Below are positions 13,715-25,061 of a DNA stretch of 64,000 nucleotides, one piece after another. The notes below the pieces were generated by a model. The model ran no database searches and was not told the DNA's origin. It saw only the letters and a list, made by a program, of their open reading frames with translations. The number at the start of each line of letters is the position of its first letter. The stretch's first letter is position 1. This DNA comes from Salvelinus alpinus. Taxonomy: Eukaryota > Chordata > Actinopteri > Salmoniformes > Salmonidae. The DNA is taken from NCBI RefSeq assembly GCF_045679555.1, contig NC_092110.1:1-64000 (forward strand). Direction: 5' to 3'. A program made the position numbers and the translations under genes.

Positions 13715-15134
13715 TATTGTATATTGACGCAAATGTAGAAATGTAAAAATAAAAATCACTCCTAAGAATCAAGAGGCCACAGGGCGTTTATTTGTTCAGA
13801 AGTTATGCGAGGGACACAGCAACATCACAGCAATCACAGCAGTAGAAGAGCTTGGTTACGGTGACGACACTGTTTTGATCTCAACATGTCCATCAAGGTA
13901 TACATTCATATGCATAAAATAGGTTGTCATGTCACTTGAGAAAAGGTTTTTCATATCTGTCCTCTGATTACCCTAGCATATCGACTCTACAGTTAAGACT
14001 ACTTTCAGTTTTACATTCAATCCATCAGGAATGTCATTCAGAAGCATAATGTTGGTTGTCTCATACAAGAAAAGAAGGTACGGGTTAGAAATTTCATGTC
14101 ATGTCAGTAGATTTCATATACTTCCCTTAAATGCTCACATACTGTTCTTTTCTACAACTCAGCACAGTGAAATGCATGCAGGAAAAGAGGACAATGGTTT
14201 GCCTCTACAGTGAAAATTAAACTCAGACAGGTTGAGGCAAAAAAAAAAAATTTTTAAGGTTATCGCGAACTACGATCATACATGGCGAAGTAGCTTATTA
14301 CCTGGACAATTCAAATAACATCCACAAATTGTAAAGCAGACAGACAACATCTACTTTACTTTCAAATGACAGCATGTGTCAGGCGTGCCCTCTGTCACCA
14401 CAACCTATTCATGTGTATTAGGACAGATTGTCAGGCAAGTTTCCCTCTAACTGGTTGATACATACAAAGAAATAGACTCTACATATATTGTACAGCTTGC
14501 AATGTATCAAGAAACCCTCTGTTAATGAGTGGTCCTAATGAGCTTTTTTCCAGTCGAGACAATGAACCTGTCTTGAGTTTGATTGACCCTTGATTGTCAT
14601 CAAGATTCATTTCTCTTGTGAATATCAAATGCATCGGAGTAGTCTTTGAACGCTTTCCAATGCTTGTGTTGTCCTTTGAAAATATATTTGATAGTGAAGT
14701 CCATTTTCTGAACAGACATCCAAAAGACAGCTGTTAATGTATGAAATATCTGAAGTGTCCTTAGAACTAAGAGCTTGAGTGAAGCGGTGTATTTTCAAAG
14801 AGACTTCTATTGCAGCCTTGTCATTCCCCAGTACATACAATCTGCATGTCTCACATCATTCAATATCAGGGTTAAGATCACACCATTCTTGATGTGTCTT
14901 AGATGCTTCTGTCCGTTGAGCAGTTGTCCGAGCAAGAGCATGACTTGACAGAGTGGGATTACCTGAGAGTACAATATTAACCTTTCAAACATTGGCTTTG
15001 TCAAATTGTCCTATCGGTCATTATTACTCATTATTTAGCACAGTCTCATCTTCAAAGCTGAGACAAGTTATAGTCTGGGGGTCTCCTATAGAGTCAATAA
15101 GTGTGTGGGGGGGGGGTCTGTTGGTGTTATCCCC
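13715..15134 (-). other. Single-copy DNA, possible 3' untranslated region
   Basis: No repeat is recognised here. If the terminal exon at 15135-15260 is real, this stretch would hold its 3' untranslated region on the minus strand. The first clear AATAAA signal on that strand is at 13787-13792, giving an untranslated region of about 1.3 kb. This is inference from the exon call. Confidence 0.3.
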
Positions 15135-15260
15135 TCACATACATGGGCGGTCTTCGGACGGAGTCAGTGGACTGCAAGGAGGGACCGTGCTGAGGGACCG
15201 GAAGGCAAAAATGGAGGGATCGTAGGCATACCTGGGTAGAGGGCGAGTGCCAGTCAAGTT
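15135..15260 (-). CDS. Putative terminal coding exon (exon 5) of an unidentified host gene
   Basis: On the minus strand a strong acceptor (pyrimidine-rich CTCTCTTTTTCTGTCCACAG) is followed by a 41-codon block ending in TGA at 15137-15135. The peptide contains RPLPRYAYDPSIFAFRSL and a Pro/Ser/Thr-rich tail, protein-like in composition and within single-copy DNA. The exon opens in phase 0, which fits the phase in which the exon at 36811-37319 ends. The link across a 21.5-kb intron is inference. A second frame is also open across the block, so the frame choice rests on phase and composition. I do not recognise the family. Confidence 0.42.
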   Translation of the reverse strand, partial: NLTGTRPLPRYAYDPSIFAFRSLSTVPPCSPLTPSEDRPCM

Positions 15261-17129
15261 CTGTGGACAGAAAAAGAGAGAGTATGGTTAACCAAAGGAA
15301 GGAATAGTTAGTGTTTTGGCTAATCTGTTTTTTTCTATCCTCTATGAATCTGGGTAGATGGAAAGAGCAGGGCTTACCTTGCTTCTCTAGGCATTAGTTA
15401 GTGGTAATATACTGGTCAGCCACCCAGCTAGGTCAGAGTTCGAGGCTAATGTGATACTAGCTGGTGCCCTCTTACAGAGCCAAGATTCACAGTAGGCAGA
15501 AGAGAATTATTTATGGGATGGAGCCCTTTCATTCAACTAGGCTGGATGGAGTAGAAACTAAGGCAACAATTTACACCGAGTTGTCCCTATGCCACGGAGT
15601 TACCCTAGAATGACTTTGGTAATCATTCCATTGCAACCAGAATAACTGCAGATAGGGTACATAAAGCAATAATTGAAACTAAATTTCTCACTAAATTCTG
15701 CTTCAACTGAGCTTAGAACAATTACTTTAGTGACTTTGAATAGTGACGCCAAGAACTGAAACATTCCTGTTAAGTATATCTGATATTTCTGCAAGTGAAT
15801 GACAAATGTAACCAAAACCACAGACATGCAGGAAGAGAACTGAATGGAAGAGTATGATATTTCATTTCTACATTTTCAATGAGACTTTATATTCATAACA
15901 GGGCTAGTGACATAACACTGTTCCACTGCATACTGTACAGAGCCCTGGGCAGGACTCGCACTCTTCTCTGTTGTGAAGGACTGCAGGGTATGTCTAAAAT
16001 TAGCCCCAGTCGTTTTCCCCTCGACAGGAAATGGCTTTGTGTCATTTGGCAGTGAGGCAGCACTTTCTCCGGCCTACTCAGGGGGGTAGTGGAAGTTCTA
16101 GGGTGAAAGATTGACCTACAGTATCACAAGGCCCCACACACTGTAATCAGGAACTGGCCTCCGTGGATAGAGGGCAAACAGAGGAGAGTGAGAAAGTCTG
16201 GGGTTTGTGCGATTCATTCTATCATCCTCCTTCCTCTCTTTTAATCTCTCCCTCAACCTGAACCTGTTTCTCCACCCCACATCCCTTCAGTATCATATTT
16301 CTCTGCCTTCTCCATCACCTCAATATACTGTGCATGCTGTTACTGTAATGTGCTGACTTCCACATCAAGTGTAAAGTGCATTAAAAGTTAAATAAAGCTC
16401 TGCAATACCTTGGGGTAAGTTTTTCTGACCAGCAGCTCTAATAAGATGTCATTTAGGTCTCCTCTTCACTCCCGTATCCTGACCTGAGGCTGGATCAAAG
16501 CACACTAATATTGCCAGCTAGCACGATAACGCTAACTTTTAATGGACACATTGAGGTGATGCCAGTCTCACGCCTCTTAACAGGAGTCTTTCATCCAGCT
16601 CTGCATCCCTCTGTCTCGAACTTGCTCTTCCACTCACAATCCCCCCCTCTCTCTTCCACCTCCTCTTCGGGGGTTGAAACCAGATACTGCTCTTGGCGGC
16701 TACATCCCTGGGAAAGAGCTCTCTCCACCTCCCACCTCCTCCTACTCTCTCCCACCCCCAGAGTTGAAGTTTAAGGAGTAGGGGAGAGTGGGGTAAGTTG
16801 GGGTAACTTGTTACTAGGAAAGCATAAACAAAATGGAGTCTGTGAAGGAAGAAACCACATGGAAAAAGTGGTAAGCAAGTTGTCCAAAAAACAGACTTTC
16901 ACAAAGTCAAAAGGCTAAACCAAAGTAGATCGTTGTAAGATTGTTTTGTTTATTAGTTGGTCTCTCGACAAGCTTCAAAATGTCCTAAACCTAGCATGAA
17001 AGTGCATCCTTGTAGTTGTGCTCTCCTTGAGGTTCTTGAGAGAGTCCATTTGAGCAGCAGCAAGGAATGAAAAAAAAAGACTGAATGATACTGATGAGGT
17101 ACATTGACAAAAAAGAAAATGAACATGTA
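15261..17129. other. Intron-like or intergenic DNA, no gene seen
   Basis: Mostly single-copy sequence with a short G-run at 15109-15117 and pyrimidine-rich DNA around 16210-16310 and 16610-16760. No exon or repeat with definable ends was found. Confidence 0.4.
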
Positions 17130-17278
17130 CAGTGCATTCGGAAAGTATTCAGACCCCTTGACTTTTTCCACATTTTGTTATGTTGCAGCCTCATTCTAAA
17201 ATGGATAAAAACAATCTACACACAATACCCCATAATGACAACGCAAAAACAGGTTTTTAGACCCTTTAATTCAGCATA

Positions 17279-17640
17279 GCCAGCAGCATACCACCCTGCA
17301 TACCACTGCTAGCTTGCTTCTGAAGCTAAGCAGGGTTGGCCCTGGTCAGTCCCTGGATGGGAGACCAGATGCTGCTGGAAGTGGTGTTGGAGGGCCAGTA
17401 GGAGGCACTCTTTCCTCTGGTCTAAACATTTTTTTTATCCCGTCTTTCGGATGGGGTGTTAAACCCGGTGTCCTGGCTAAATTCCCAATCTGTCCCTCAA
17501 ACCATCACGGTCACCTAATAATCCCCAGTTTACAATTGGCTTATTCATCCCCCTCCTCTCCCCTGTAACTATTCCCCAGGTCGTTGCTGTAAATGAGAAC
17601 GTTTTCTCAGTCAACTTACCTGGTAAAATAACGGATAAAA
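17279..17640 (+). repeat. 5S rRNA-derived SINE inserted in a Tc1 element
   Basis: Part of it closely resembles vertebrate 5S rRNA: GAAGCTAAGCAGGGTTGG, then CCTGG..CAGTCCCTGGATGGGAGACC, which spans the internal promoter region of 5S genes. The downstream body does not match 5S and ends in a tail with AAATGAGAACGTTTTCTCAG and TTACCTGGTAAAATAA. This head-body-tail layout is that of SINE3-type elements. It is not a functional 5S gene, because the first part of the molecule is degraded and the 3' half is replaced. Confidence 0.8.
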
Positions 17641-17642
17641 AC

Positions 17643-18458
17643 TGTGCCTTTGGCAGCGACTACAGCCTTGAGTCTTGGGTATGACGCTAGCTTGGCACAC
17701 CTGTATTTTGGGGAGTTTCTCCCTTTCATCTCTGCAGATCCTCTCAAGCTCTCAGGTTGGATGAGCAATGTTGCTGCACAGCTATTTTCAGGTTTCTCCA
17801 GAGAAGGTGAACCATCGCCCCAGTCTGAGGTCCTGAGCAGATTTTCATCAAGGATCTCTCATTTATCTTTCCCTCGATCCTGACTAGTCTTCCCAGTCCC
17901 TGCAGCTGAAAAACATCCCACAGCATGATGCTGCCAACACCATGCTTCACCGTAGGGATGGTGCCAGGTTTCCTCCAGACGTGACGTTTGGCATTTAGGC
18001 CAAAGAGATCAATCTTGGTGTCATCAGACCAGATAATCTTGTTTCTCATGGACTGAGTACTTTAGTTGCCTTTTGGCAAACTCCAAGCGGGCTGTCATGT
18101 GCCTTTTACTGAGGAGTGGCTTCCGTCTGGCCACTACCATAGAGGCTTGATTGGTGGAGTGCTGCAGAGATGGTTGTCCTTCTGGAAGGTTCTCCCATCT
18201 CCACCGAGGAACTCTGGCTCGGTCAGTGACCATCAGGTTCTTGGTCACCTCACTAGCCAAGGGCCTTCCTCCCCCGATTGCTCAGTTTGGCCAGGCTGCC
18301 AGCTCTAGGAAGAATCTTGGTGGTTCTAAACTTCTTTGGAGGCCACTATGTTCTTGGGGACCTTCAATGCTGCAGAATGTTTTTGGTACCCTTCCCCAGA
18401 TCTGTGAATGGACACAATCCTGTCACGGAGTTCTACAGACAATTCCTTCGACCTCATG
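17643..18458 (-). pseudogene. Tc1 transposase pseudogene
   Basis: The start ATG lies at about 18458 on the minus strand. The frame carries stops and shifts soon after the first helices. A readable central part keeps MRNKIIWSDDTKIDLFGLN (first catalytic Asp) and [18 protein letters not shown]. The second Asp and the Glu are gone: on the plus strand TTCTCCAGAG joins directly to AAGGTGAACC, skipping that part of the catalytic core. Confidence 0.88.
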
Positions 18459-19087
18459 TCTTGGTTTTTGCTCTGACTTGAACGGTCAACTGTGGGACCT
18501 TATATAGACAGGTGTGCCTTTCAAATCATGGCAATCAATTGAATTTACCACAGGTGGACTCCAATCAAGTTGCAGAAACATCAAGAACAATCAATCGAAA
18601 CAGGATGGACCGGAGCTTAATTTCAAATCTCATAGCAAAGGGTCTGAATACCTTTTTTTTCCTTTTTTTTAATAGTAAATAAGGTATGTTTATTTTTGAT
18701 ACATTTGCAAAAAAAATCTAAACCCATTTTCACTTTATGGGGTATTGTGTGTAGATTGGATGAAATAGTTTTTTCCTCATTTTGGAATAAGGCTGTAACG
18801 TAACAAAATGTGGAAAAAGTCAAGGGGTCTGAATACTTTCCGAATGCACTGTACCTGTGTGAAAGAGAGGCTCTGATGACATGGAGTCTGAGCTTGCTAA
18901 ACATATTAAGAATCACGCAAACCAGTTTCATGGACTTAGGCAACTTCTCTGCATTTGAGGCTGCTATGAATTGGCACATCATCCCTGTCCCAGACAACTG
19001 GTCAAGAAATGAAGGGTACGTGATTTTCAACAGAGATCTACATCTGCATGAAGTGATACATTTAAGATATACAATATACCACACCCC

Positions 19088-20498
19088 TGTCATGACGTTG
19101 CCTGTTTAGGTACATAAAGCCCATCCCCCTCTCCCTGCCTCCCCCTTTCCTCCTTCAACCCATGCTGTGGTCACAGAGAGACGTCGTAAATTCCTGAGAA
19201 TCTCCTCATGGCCAAACAGTATTAGAGAGAGGGTAAACTTTCAGGACAAAGGAAGTTTCTTCCACCTCACAGAACTTGAGGTACGAACAGATTTCATGTT
19301 CCGGAAAAAGTATAAAAGATCGGTGAAGAGTCCAGCTATTAACATGTCCGTTTGTCCCAATGTGGGAAACTCATGGGAGACGGTGTGGCTACATCACCAT
19401 ACCGCTGTTTATATAATAACCTCAGATATGAGGTTTACATCTGTTTGTTGTATAAAATGAATGAGTGAGTATGATACTGTTTGTATAATTGTGTAATATG
19501 ATTTTGGACTGTTTAATGAAGAAAAATACAAATCCCTTTTGATTTGAACTAAATCCAAGGACCGCCCCTGAGCCCAGTTAGGGTCAGACATCCTGGGACA
19601 ACCCCTTTCTGCTATCCGAATAAAAGCCCAACTCTGAGAAATTATCAACAGACCATGTTTTTCTCCATAGGAGAACGAAGGTTAAGTACCATTGCTGAAT
19701 CTTTAACCATACCACGTGGTTAAACTCTTAGACGAATAAGAACAAGTCTTTGATATTGACTACTAGTCTGCAGCTAGGAATTCGGTATCATTGAACGCAA
19801 AGAAAGACAACCGCCGAAACATCCATTCTATAACGAATGTCACTCTGAACTATCCACAATAACCAGGACAGAGACAGAAGGAACTCCAATAGAAACTAAC
19901 TTTTCTCCAGCGGTGAAGACGACACACCAAGCGTAAATATATATATATTGATTGCAATTGTTCCCGAATGAGTGAGCGTTCATGTGTAAGGATTAGCATG
20001 TCAATTGTTATAATTATGGACTCTGTAGTGACTTTAGTCGAACGCAATTTTCCCTTTGTCTAACAAGCCGCCATGCCGGTTCAGCCCACTAGGGCATATT
20101 TCTCCCATCATTTCGTGTAACCATTTTAAGTTTGTTTGTGCATTTCTGTGAATTACTTAGTTAGTAATAAATAAATGATTTAAGACAATTGATGTATGGA
20201 TGACTCATAGTGAAGACTGGGTTCGTGCAGATAACTAACAATTTACGACGTTTGGAATGAGACTAACGTGAGGTCAAATTAAATAAATCATTAATCAGAA
20301 GACTATTGATCAGATATGAAAATATCTGAAAGGTTATATTGGGAAATTATAACTTTGTAATCTGACTACTTTCCCTGGTGCCCTCGAATTCATAGTTAAT
20401 TAGTTACGTTATTAATCAGTTGATCGCGTAATAACTAATTACAGGAATCTTTGATGTAAACTATAAGTCTTCAATTTAATGATAGCAAAGACACGACA
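19088..20498 (+). mobile_element. Probable solo LTR or LTR-like element, ~1.4 kb
   Basis: Starts TGTCATGACG and ends ACACGACA (TG...CA with short inverted ends), flanked by CCCC on both sides. Inside are a TATA-like AAGTATAAAAGAT near 19310 and an AATAAA signal near 19620, the order expected for U3-R. No second LTR, primer-binding site or polyprotein frame lies next to it, so a solo LTR is the simplest reading. An AT-rich palindromic patch lies at 20393-20443. Assignment rests on these terminal features and on my recollection of a dispersed salmonid repeat with the same 3' part. Confidence 0.5.
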
Positions 20499-20515
20499 CC
20501 CCCATTCCATGAATC

Positions 20516-20582
20516 AGGGGAGGCTGGTGGGAGGAGCTATAGGACGGGCTCATTGTAATGTCTCCTCCCACCAGCCTCCTCT
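20516..20582. mobile_element. Short inverted-repeat MITE
   Basis: About 67 bp beginning CAGGGGAGGCTGGTGGGAGG and ending with its inverse (CCTCCCACCAGCCTCCTCTG), with a short TATAGGACGGGCTCATTG centre. This is a very small deletion derivative of a foldback element common in salmonids. No clear target duplication. Confidence 0.75.
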
Positions 20583-21428
20583 GCCACAAACAAAAACTTT
20601 TACCTACCATCACCCATGGTCACAATCACCCAGTTATCTCAAGGCTGCTCAACTTACCCCGTCGCTATACTGACCCCATACCCGGGGTAAGTTGCCAAGA
20701 GACCACTTTTTTGGGACAAGCTATGTTTTCAAAACTGTTATGTTTACATGAATTCTTATTATTTCCAGGGATACACAGCATCCTGAAATCTAGTGTCTCT
20801 CCTAGTCCCATGCCAGGAAAAAGAGAGAGAATTAGGTTAATGGAGAAAAAGGGAGAGGGCGAAAGAGCAAGAGAGAAAGCGAAAAGAGACGTGTAGGGGG
20901 AGTTAAAGGGGAGAGTAACAAGGAGAGCAAGCATGGGGAGGAGGGAGGGTGAGAGGGAGTGGTGAAGAGGAAGAACAGAAGTAACAAGAGATGGAGAGAG
21001 AAAGAAAGAAAGCATCGTGCATCCCCAAAATCGCTCCAAAGAGCTACTGTACTAGAAAATGCTGTGTCTGCAAAATAACCATTACCAAGAGTCATCATTA
21101 ACAACAAAAACAACAATGAGGAGGAGGAGATCATGAACATCATCTCTGTAGCAGAGGAACACAACACAGAGCAGTCGTCGGGCTAAAGATGGAAAGTGAC
21201 TTCATCCCTGGTGATACACCACAGGGTAACCACAGACACTCCTCCATCTCTCCTCTTCTTCTACCACTTTGAAACATGAGCCTCAATTATTTATTTCAGT
21301 CAGCGCTTAGACACAGCGAAAGTAGCGTTCAACCACATAGAAAGGGTTAGCCTATGAGTGCAAAATTGTAACCCGAGTGTGTCTGTGCTGACACCAATGG
21401 TGTGTCATAAACGTGTGTTTGCAACCCA

Positions 21429-21468
21429 CACAGAGAATCCGGTCACTTTCCCGCCACACTCTATGCAT
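21429..21468 (+). repeat. 40-bp exact direct duplicate, copy 1
   Basis: The 40 bases from CACAGAGAATCCGG to CTCTATGCAT are identical to 25406-25445, 3977 bp away in the same orientation. The flanks diverge at once on the right and within about ten bases on the left. Confidence 0.95.
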
Positions 21469-21897
21469 CCTTCTGGACTGTGCTGGTTTGTGCCAAAATG
21501 CCCAGGTGCCATTGACTCAACTCGAGCTGCCTAGCCTGCCTCCCCCCACAACTTACACAACCCATGGCCCACACACACTTACCCTGCTGGTGACACATGG
21601 CGCTCCAAAAACACCCTAGAGTGGTCTCAGCACCGAGAATTTTTAGAGCTAGTGTATATAGCTTGCATCTTCGCTGAGCCATTGCAATAAAATATCCTTT
21701 AACTAGTGTCACTTGCCTTAAATAAATCCTTGGTTCAGAAATAAACTGAATGCCCAGCGATGACAGCATATAGTAATTTTGGACCTAAAGGAAAGTAAAT
21801 TGTAAGTTCTAAGCTGTGATGAAAGGATAATTGCTTGCTGTTTAATATAGAGTTTCTGCTTTCTTGTTAGAGTAGACAGTGGCTGTAGCAGAGGGTC

Positions 21898-22115
21898 ATA
21901 GAAACCAGTGCCGGTTAACATGTAAAAAAGCTCACAGCGTGAAATAGCTCACAATCAATGATTATGATTGACTGTGATCTTTTTCACACTTATAACAAAA
22001 TTACCCGACAAGCTAGTGTCGGGTAACTTTAGCAACTGGGTTGATTGGCGAGATTTAGCCATTTGCGTGTTAGCATTGCGATTGCTGCAAGCCTGTTAGC
22101 TAGTTGTGAACACTC
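21898..22115 (+). repeat. Dispersed repeat, copy 1 of an inverted pair
   Basis: Shares several ordered blocks with the reverse complement of 27740-28137: ACATGTAAAAA, GTGAAATAGCT, TTTAGCAACTGG, CCTGTTAGCTAGTTGTGAA and, just beyond, a start-like ATGGC block followed by TCTCACCC. The spacing between blocks differs, so both copies have indels. The family is not recognised. Confidence 0.6.
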
Positions 22116-22333
22116 CTGTGTAGATGGCAGCGCTCGTTTGGATGTCTCGTCTCACCCGCCCTCACCCACCCTTGAATTAACTAGCTAGCATAATAAGCTG
22201 TCAGCTGGTCGAGGTGGCTTGTTCTCAGGTGTGCAGTTGTATCTTGCTTGTATAGCTAAATGAACAAATGTAAAGCTTGTTTTCAGACAAAGTATAAACA
22301 ACTTTCACCTAGCTTGCTAGTTGGTAATGCTTA

Positions 22334-23927
22334 CAGTGGGGCAAAAAAGTATTTAGTCAGCCACCAATTGTGCAAGTTCTCCCACTTAAAAAGATGAGAG
22401 AGGCCTGTAATTTTCATCATAGGTACACTTCAACTATGACAGACAAAATGAGAAAAAAAATCCAGAAAATCCCATTGTAGGATTTTTTATGAATTTATTT
22501 GCAAATTATGGTGGAAAATAAGTATTTGGTCAATAACAAAAGTGTATCTCAATACTTTGTTATATACCCTTTGTTGGCAATGACAGAGGTCAAATGTTTT
22601 CTGTAAGTCTTCACAAGGTTTTCACACACTGTTGCTGGTATTTTGGCCCATTCCTCCATGCAGATCTTCTCTAGAGCAGTGATGTTTTGGGGCTGTTGCT
22701 GGGCAACATGGACTTTCAACTCCCTCCAAAGATTTTCTATGGGGTTGAGATCTGGAGACTGGTTAGGCCACTCCAGGACCTTGAAATGCTTCTTACGAAG
22801 CCACTCCTTCGTTGCCCGGGCGGTGTGTTTGGGATCATTGTCATGCTGAAAGACCCAGCCACGTTTCATCTTCAATGCCCTTGCTGATGGAAGGAGGTTT
22901 TCACTCAAAATCTCACAATACATGGCCCCATTCATTCTTTCCTGTACACGGATCAGTCGTCCTGGTCCCTTTGCAGAAAAACAGCCCCAAAGCATGATGT
23001 TTCCACCCCCATGCTTCACAGTAGGTATGGTGTTCTTTGGATGCAACTCAGCATTCTTTGTCCTCCAAACACGACGAGTTGAGTTTTTACCAAAAAGTTC
23101 TATTTTGGTTTCATCTGACCATATGACATTCTCCCAATCTTCTTCTGGATCATCCAAATGCTCTCTAGCAAACTTCAGACGGGCCTGGACATGTACTGGC
23201 TTAAGCAGAGGGACACGTCTGGCACTGCAGGATTTGAGTCCCTGGCGGCGTAGTGTGTTACTGATGGTAGGCTTTGTTACTTTGGTCCCAGCTCTCTGCA
23301 GGTCATTCACTAGGTCCCCCCGTGTGGTTCTGGGATTTTTGCTCACCGTTCTTGTGATCATTTTGACCCCATGGGGTGAGATCTTGCGTGGAGCCCCAGA
23401 TCGAGGGAGATTATCAGTGGTCTTGTATGTCTTCCATTTCCTAATAATTGCTCCCACAGTTGATTTCTTCAAACCAAGCTGCTTACCTATTGCAGATTCA
23501 GTCTTCCCAGCCTGGTGCAGGTCTACAATTTTGTTTCTGGTGTCCTTTGACAGCTCTTTGGTCTTGGCCATAGTGGAGTTTGGAGTGTGACTGTTTGAGG
23601 TTGTGGACAGGTGTCTTTTATACTGATAACAAGTGCCATTAACACAGGTAACGAGTGGAGGACAGAGGAGCCTCTTAAAGAAGAAGTTACAGGTCTGTGA
23701 GAGCCAGAAATCTTGCTTGTTTGTAGGTGACCAAATACTTATTTTCCACCATAATTTGCAAATAAATTCATTAAAAATCCTACAATGTGATTTTCTGGAT
23801 TTTTGTCCCTCATTTTGTCTGTCATAGTTGAAGTGTACCTATGATGAAAATTACAGGCCTCTCTCATCTTTTTAAGTGGGAGAACTTGCACAATTGGTGG
23901 CTGACTAAATACTTTTTTGCCCCACTG
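22334..23927 (-). mobile_element. Tc1-like transposon, structurally intact
   Basis: 1594 bp with ends CAGTGGGGCAAAAAAGTATT and its inverse, flanked by TA (22332-22333, 23928-23929). Inverted repeats of about 210 bp hold outer and inner direct repeats with AAGTATTTRGTCA (inner copies at about 22516-22530 and 23728-23742), the IR/DR arrangement. The two inverted repeats are still nearly identical, and the transposase frame is unbroken. This is the youngest-looking element in the window. Confidence 0.96.
22549..23571 (-). CDS. Tc1-like transposase, intact, 340 residues
   Basis: A single minus-strand frame from ATG at 23571 to the stop at 22549-22551. Residues 1-110 form the paired-like domain with two helix-turn-helix units, separated by a basic [11 protein letters not shown] linker. 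The catalytic domain has Asp153 in [11 protein letters not shown], Asp244 in [10 protein letters not shown] and Glu279 in [12 protein letters not shown], with 34 residues between Asp244 and Glu279 (DD34E), plus the Gly-rich [19 protein letters not shown] loop. Positions match the numbering of known Tc1 family enzymes. It would act in the nucleus, binding the IR/DR ends and inserting at TA. No promoter beyond the element's own inverted repeat is visible. No missense change in a known key residue is obvious. Confidence 0.95.
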   Translation of the reverse strand: MAKTKELSKDTRNKIVDLHQAGKTESAIGKQLGLKKSTVGAIIRKWKTYKTTDNLPRSGAPRKISPHGVKMITRTVSKNPRTTRGDLVNDLQRAGTKVTKPTISNTLRRQGLKSCSARRVPLLKPVHVQARLKFAREHLDDPEEDWENVIWSDETKIELFGKNSTRRVWRTKNAELHPKNTIPTVKHGGGNIMLWGCFSAKGPGRLIRVQERMNGAMYCEILSENLLPSARALKMKRGWVFQHDNDPKHTARATKEWLRKKHFKVLEWPNQSPDLNPIENLWRELKVHVAQQQPQNITALEKICMEEWAKIPATVCENLVKTYRKHLTSVIANKGYITKY

Positions 23928-24436
23928 TATTTCATTAATGCAATGTTAGCTAAGCTAATATAATGATCCTAGCTAGCCATAGTTGTCAGTGGGAGATTTC
24001 CTAAAATGGAGACCCTTTTTAGGCTTATAGTCAGCTAATAGCTATACACCTCCAGAAACCCTACACAAGGCAGGATTGCTGGTCAGCTAAATATCATCTT
24101 TGCATCTACCAACTGGCAGCTAGGTACTGTGTTAATTTAAAGCCAGTCCTAAATCACTCTCTCCCCCATGGTCCTATCCCCTCGATGTTTGCAGATCTGT
24201 AGGGTCTTGGCAGGTAGGCTATAAGCAGTGCAATTATGGATCTCACACCTAACAGAAACAAATGGTTAGTGCCAAGGGGAGTGGTAGGGAGCGATTTGTG
24301 ACCGGACGCAAGTGTTGAGACTTTACCAATCACACTAAGTTACACTGAGTTACCCTTATTCTCTCTCTCCGTCCTCTCCTTCCAGACGAAAAGACACCCA
24401 ACTTTGCATGTCTAGCAGATTGGATGTTAGCCTACC

Positions 24437-24625
24437 ACGTCAAGCTCAACATTGACAAGAGAAGCCTGGAAAGGCCTGCCTGCTCCAAGGCTCTGTCACA
24501 GATAACAACAACCCCTACCAAACTGTGTAAAACTCCCTTCACTGGCTCCCATCAGCAGTGTGCATGAAATTCAAATCCCTGTTCCTTGCTTACAGGGTAG
24601 CAAGGGGAATCGCTTCGCCCCAATC
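24437..24625 (+). pseudogene. LINE reverse transcriptase C-terminal scrap
   Basis: A short stretch near 24540-24625 reads LHWLPSAVCMKFKSLFLAYR, matching the LHWLPVEARIRYKTMVLAYG motif of the L2/CR1-like copy at 32816-33418. The part to its left is looser and may belong to the same relic. Heavily decayed. Confidence 0.55.
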
Positions 24626-24917
24626 TTTGTCAGCACTGCCAAACTTATTGTTCTTCATATTGCCATTATACATGTAGCATGTCTCATGAAAAAGTTGCAT
24701 GTCTTAAACTCTACCCATTTTTTTGTTTATCGTGTAGCTGACATAAGAGCACTGTTGGAGGTGCGACAGGCAGAGATACCCAGAAGGTAAACACCCATCT
24801 TTAGAACTTGTCAAGAATATTTTGATCAATGTTTCTTAACCCTGTTCCTGGGGATCCAAATGGGTGCACATTTGTTTTTAATTTAGCGCTGCACACCTGT
24901 TCGAAATCAAAAGCTTG

Positions 24918-25005
24918 ATAATGGGAAAGGGGGATACCTAGTCAGCTCTGGGATTCGATCCAGCAACCTTTCGGTTACTGGCCCAACGTTCTAACCATAA
25001 TAAGT
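24918..25005 (-). repeat. tRNA-derived SINE head fragment
   Basis: Read on the minus strand: GGTTAGAACGTTGGGCCAG, AACCGAAAGGTTGCTGG, ATCGAATCCCAGAGCTGACT. This is the HpaI-type head with its B box. The body and tail are missing. Confidence 0.75.
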
Positions 25006-25061
25006 TGATAATTTGTGTCAGCTTTGTAGTGCCAGGCCAAAAACTAAAATGTCCCCAGGGC

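Larger units (their letters stand above)
17130..18851 (-). mobile_element. Tc1-like element, decayed, with a nested 5S-derived SINE
   Basis: Ends CAGTGCATTCGGAAAGTATT and its inverse sit between TA at 17128-17129 and 18852-18853. The transposase is on the minus strand and broken. A SINE occupies about 17279-17640, inside the left portion. Total length is 1722 bp, including the nested insertion and internal deletions. Confidence 0.94.
20583..22331. other. Repeat-poor stretch with a purine-rich tract
   Basis: The plus strand at about 20817-21015 is almost all purine (GAGAGA, AAAGAGA). Other notable parts are a 40-bp exact duplicate at 21429-21468 (partner at 25406-25445) and a repeat at 21898-22115 with an inverted partner near 27740-28137. 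No gene seen. Confidence 0.5.

Noticed and set aside
17278..17400. A functional 5S rRNA gene
   Set aside because: Only part of the molecule matches, the start is degraded, and the 3' half is replaced by a SINE body and tail.
16780..20695. GGGGTAAGTTG motifs at both ends suggesting one large insertion split a single element
   Set aside because: The shared motif is too short and the flanks do not continue into one another.
20817..21015. Ser/Leu/Pro-rich frames opposite the purine tract
   Set aside because: Translation of low-complexity GA-rich DNA.
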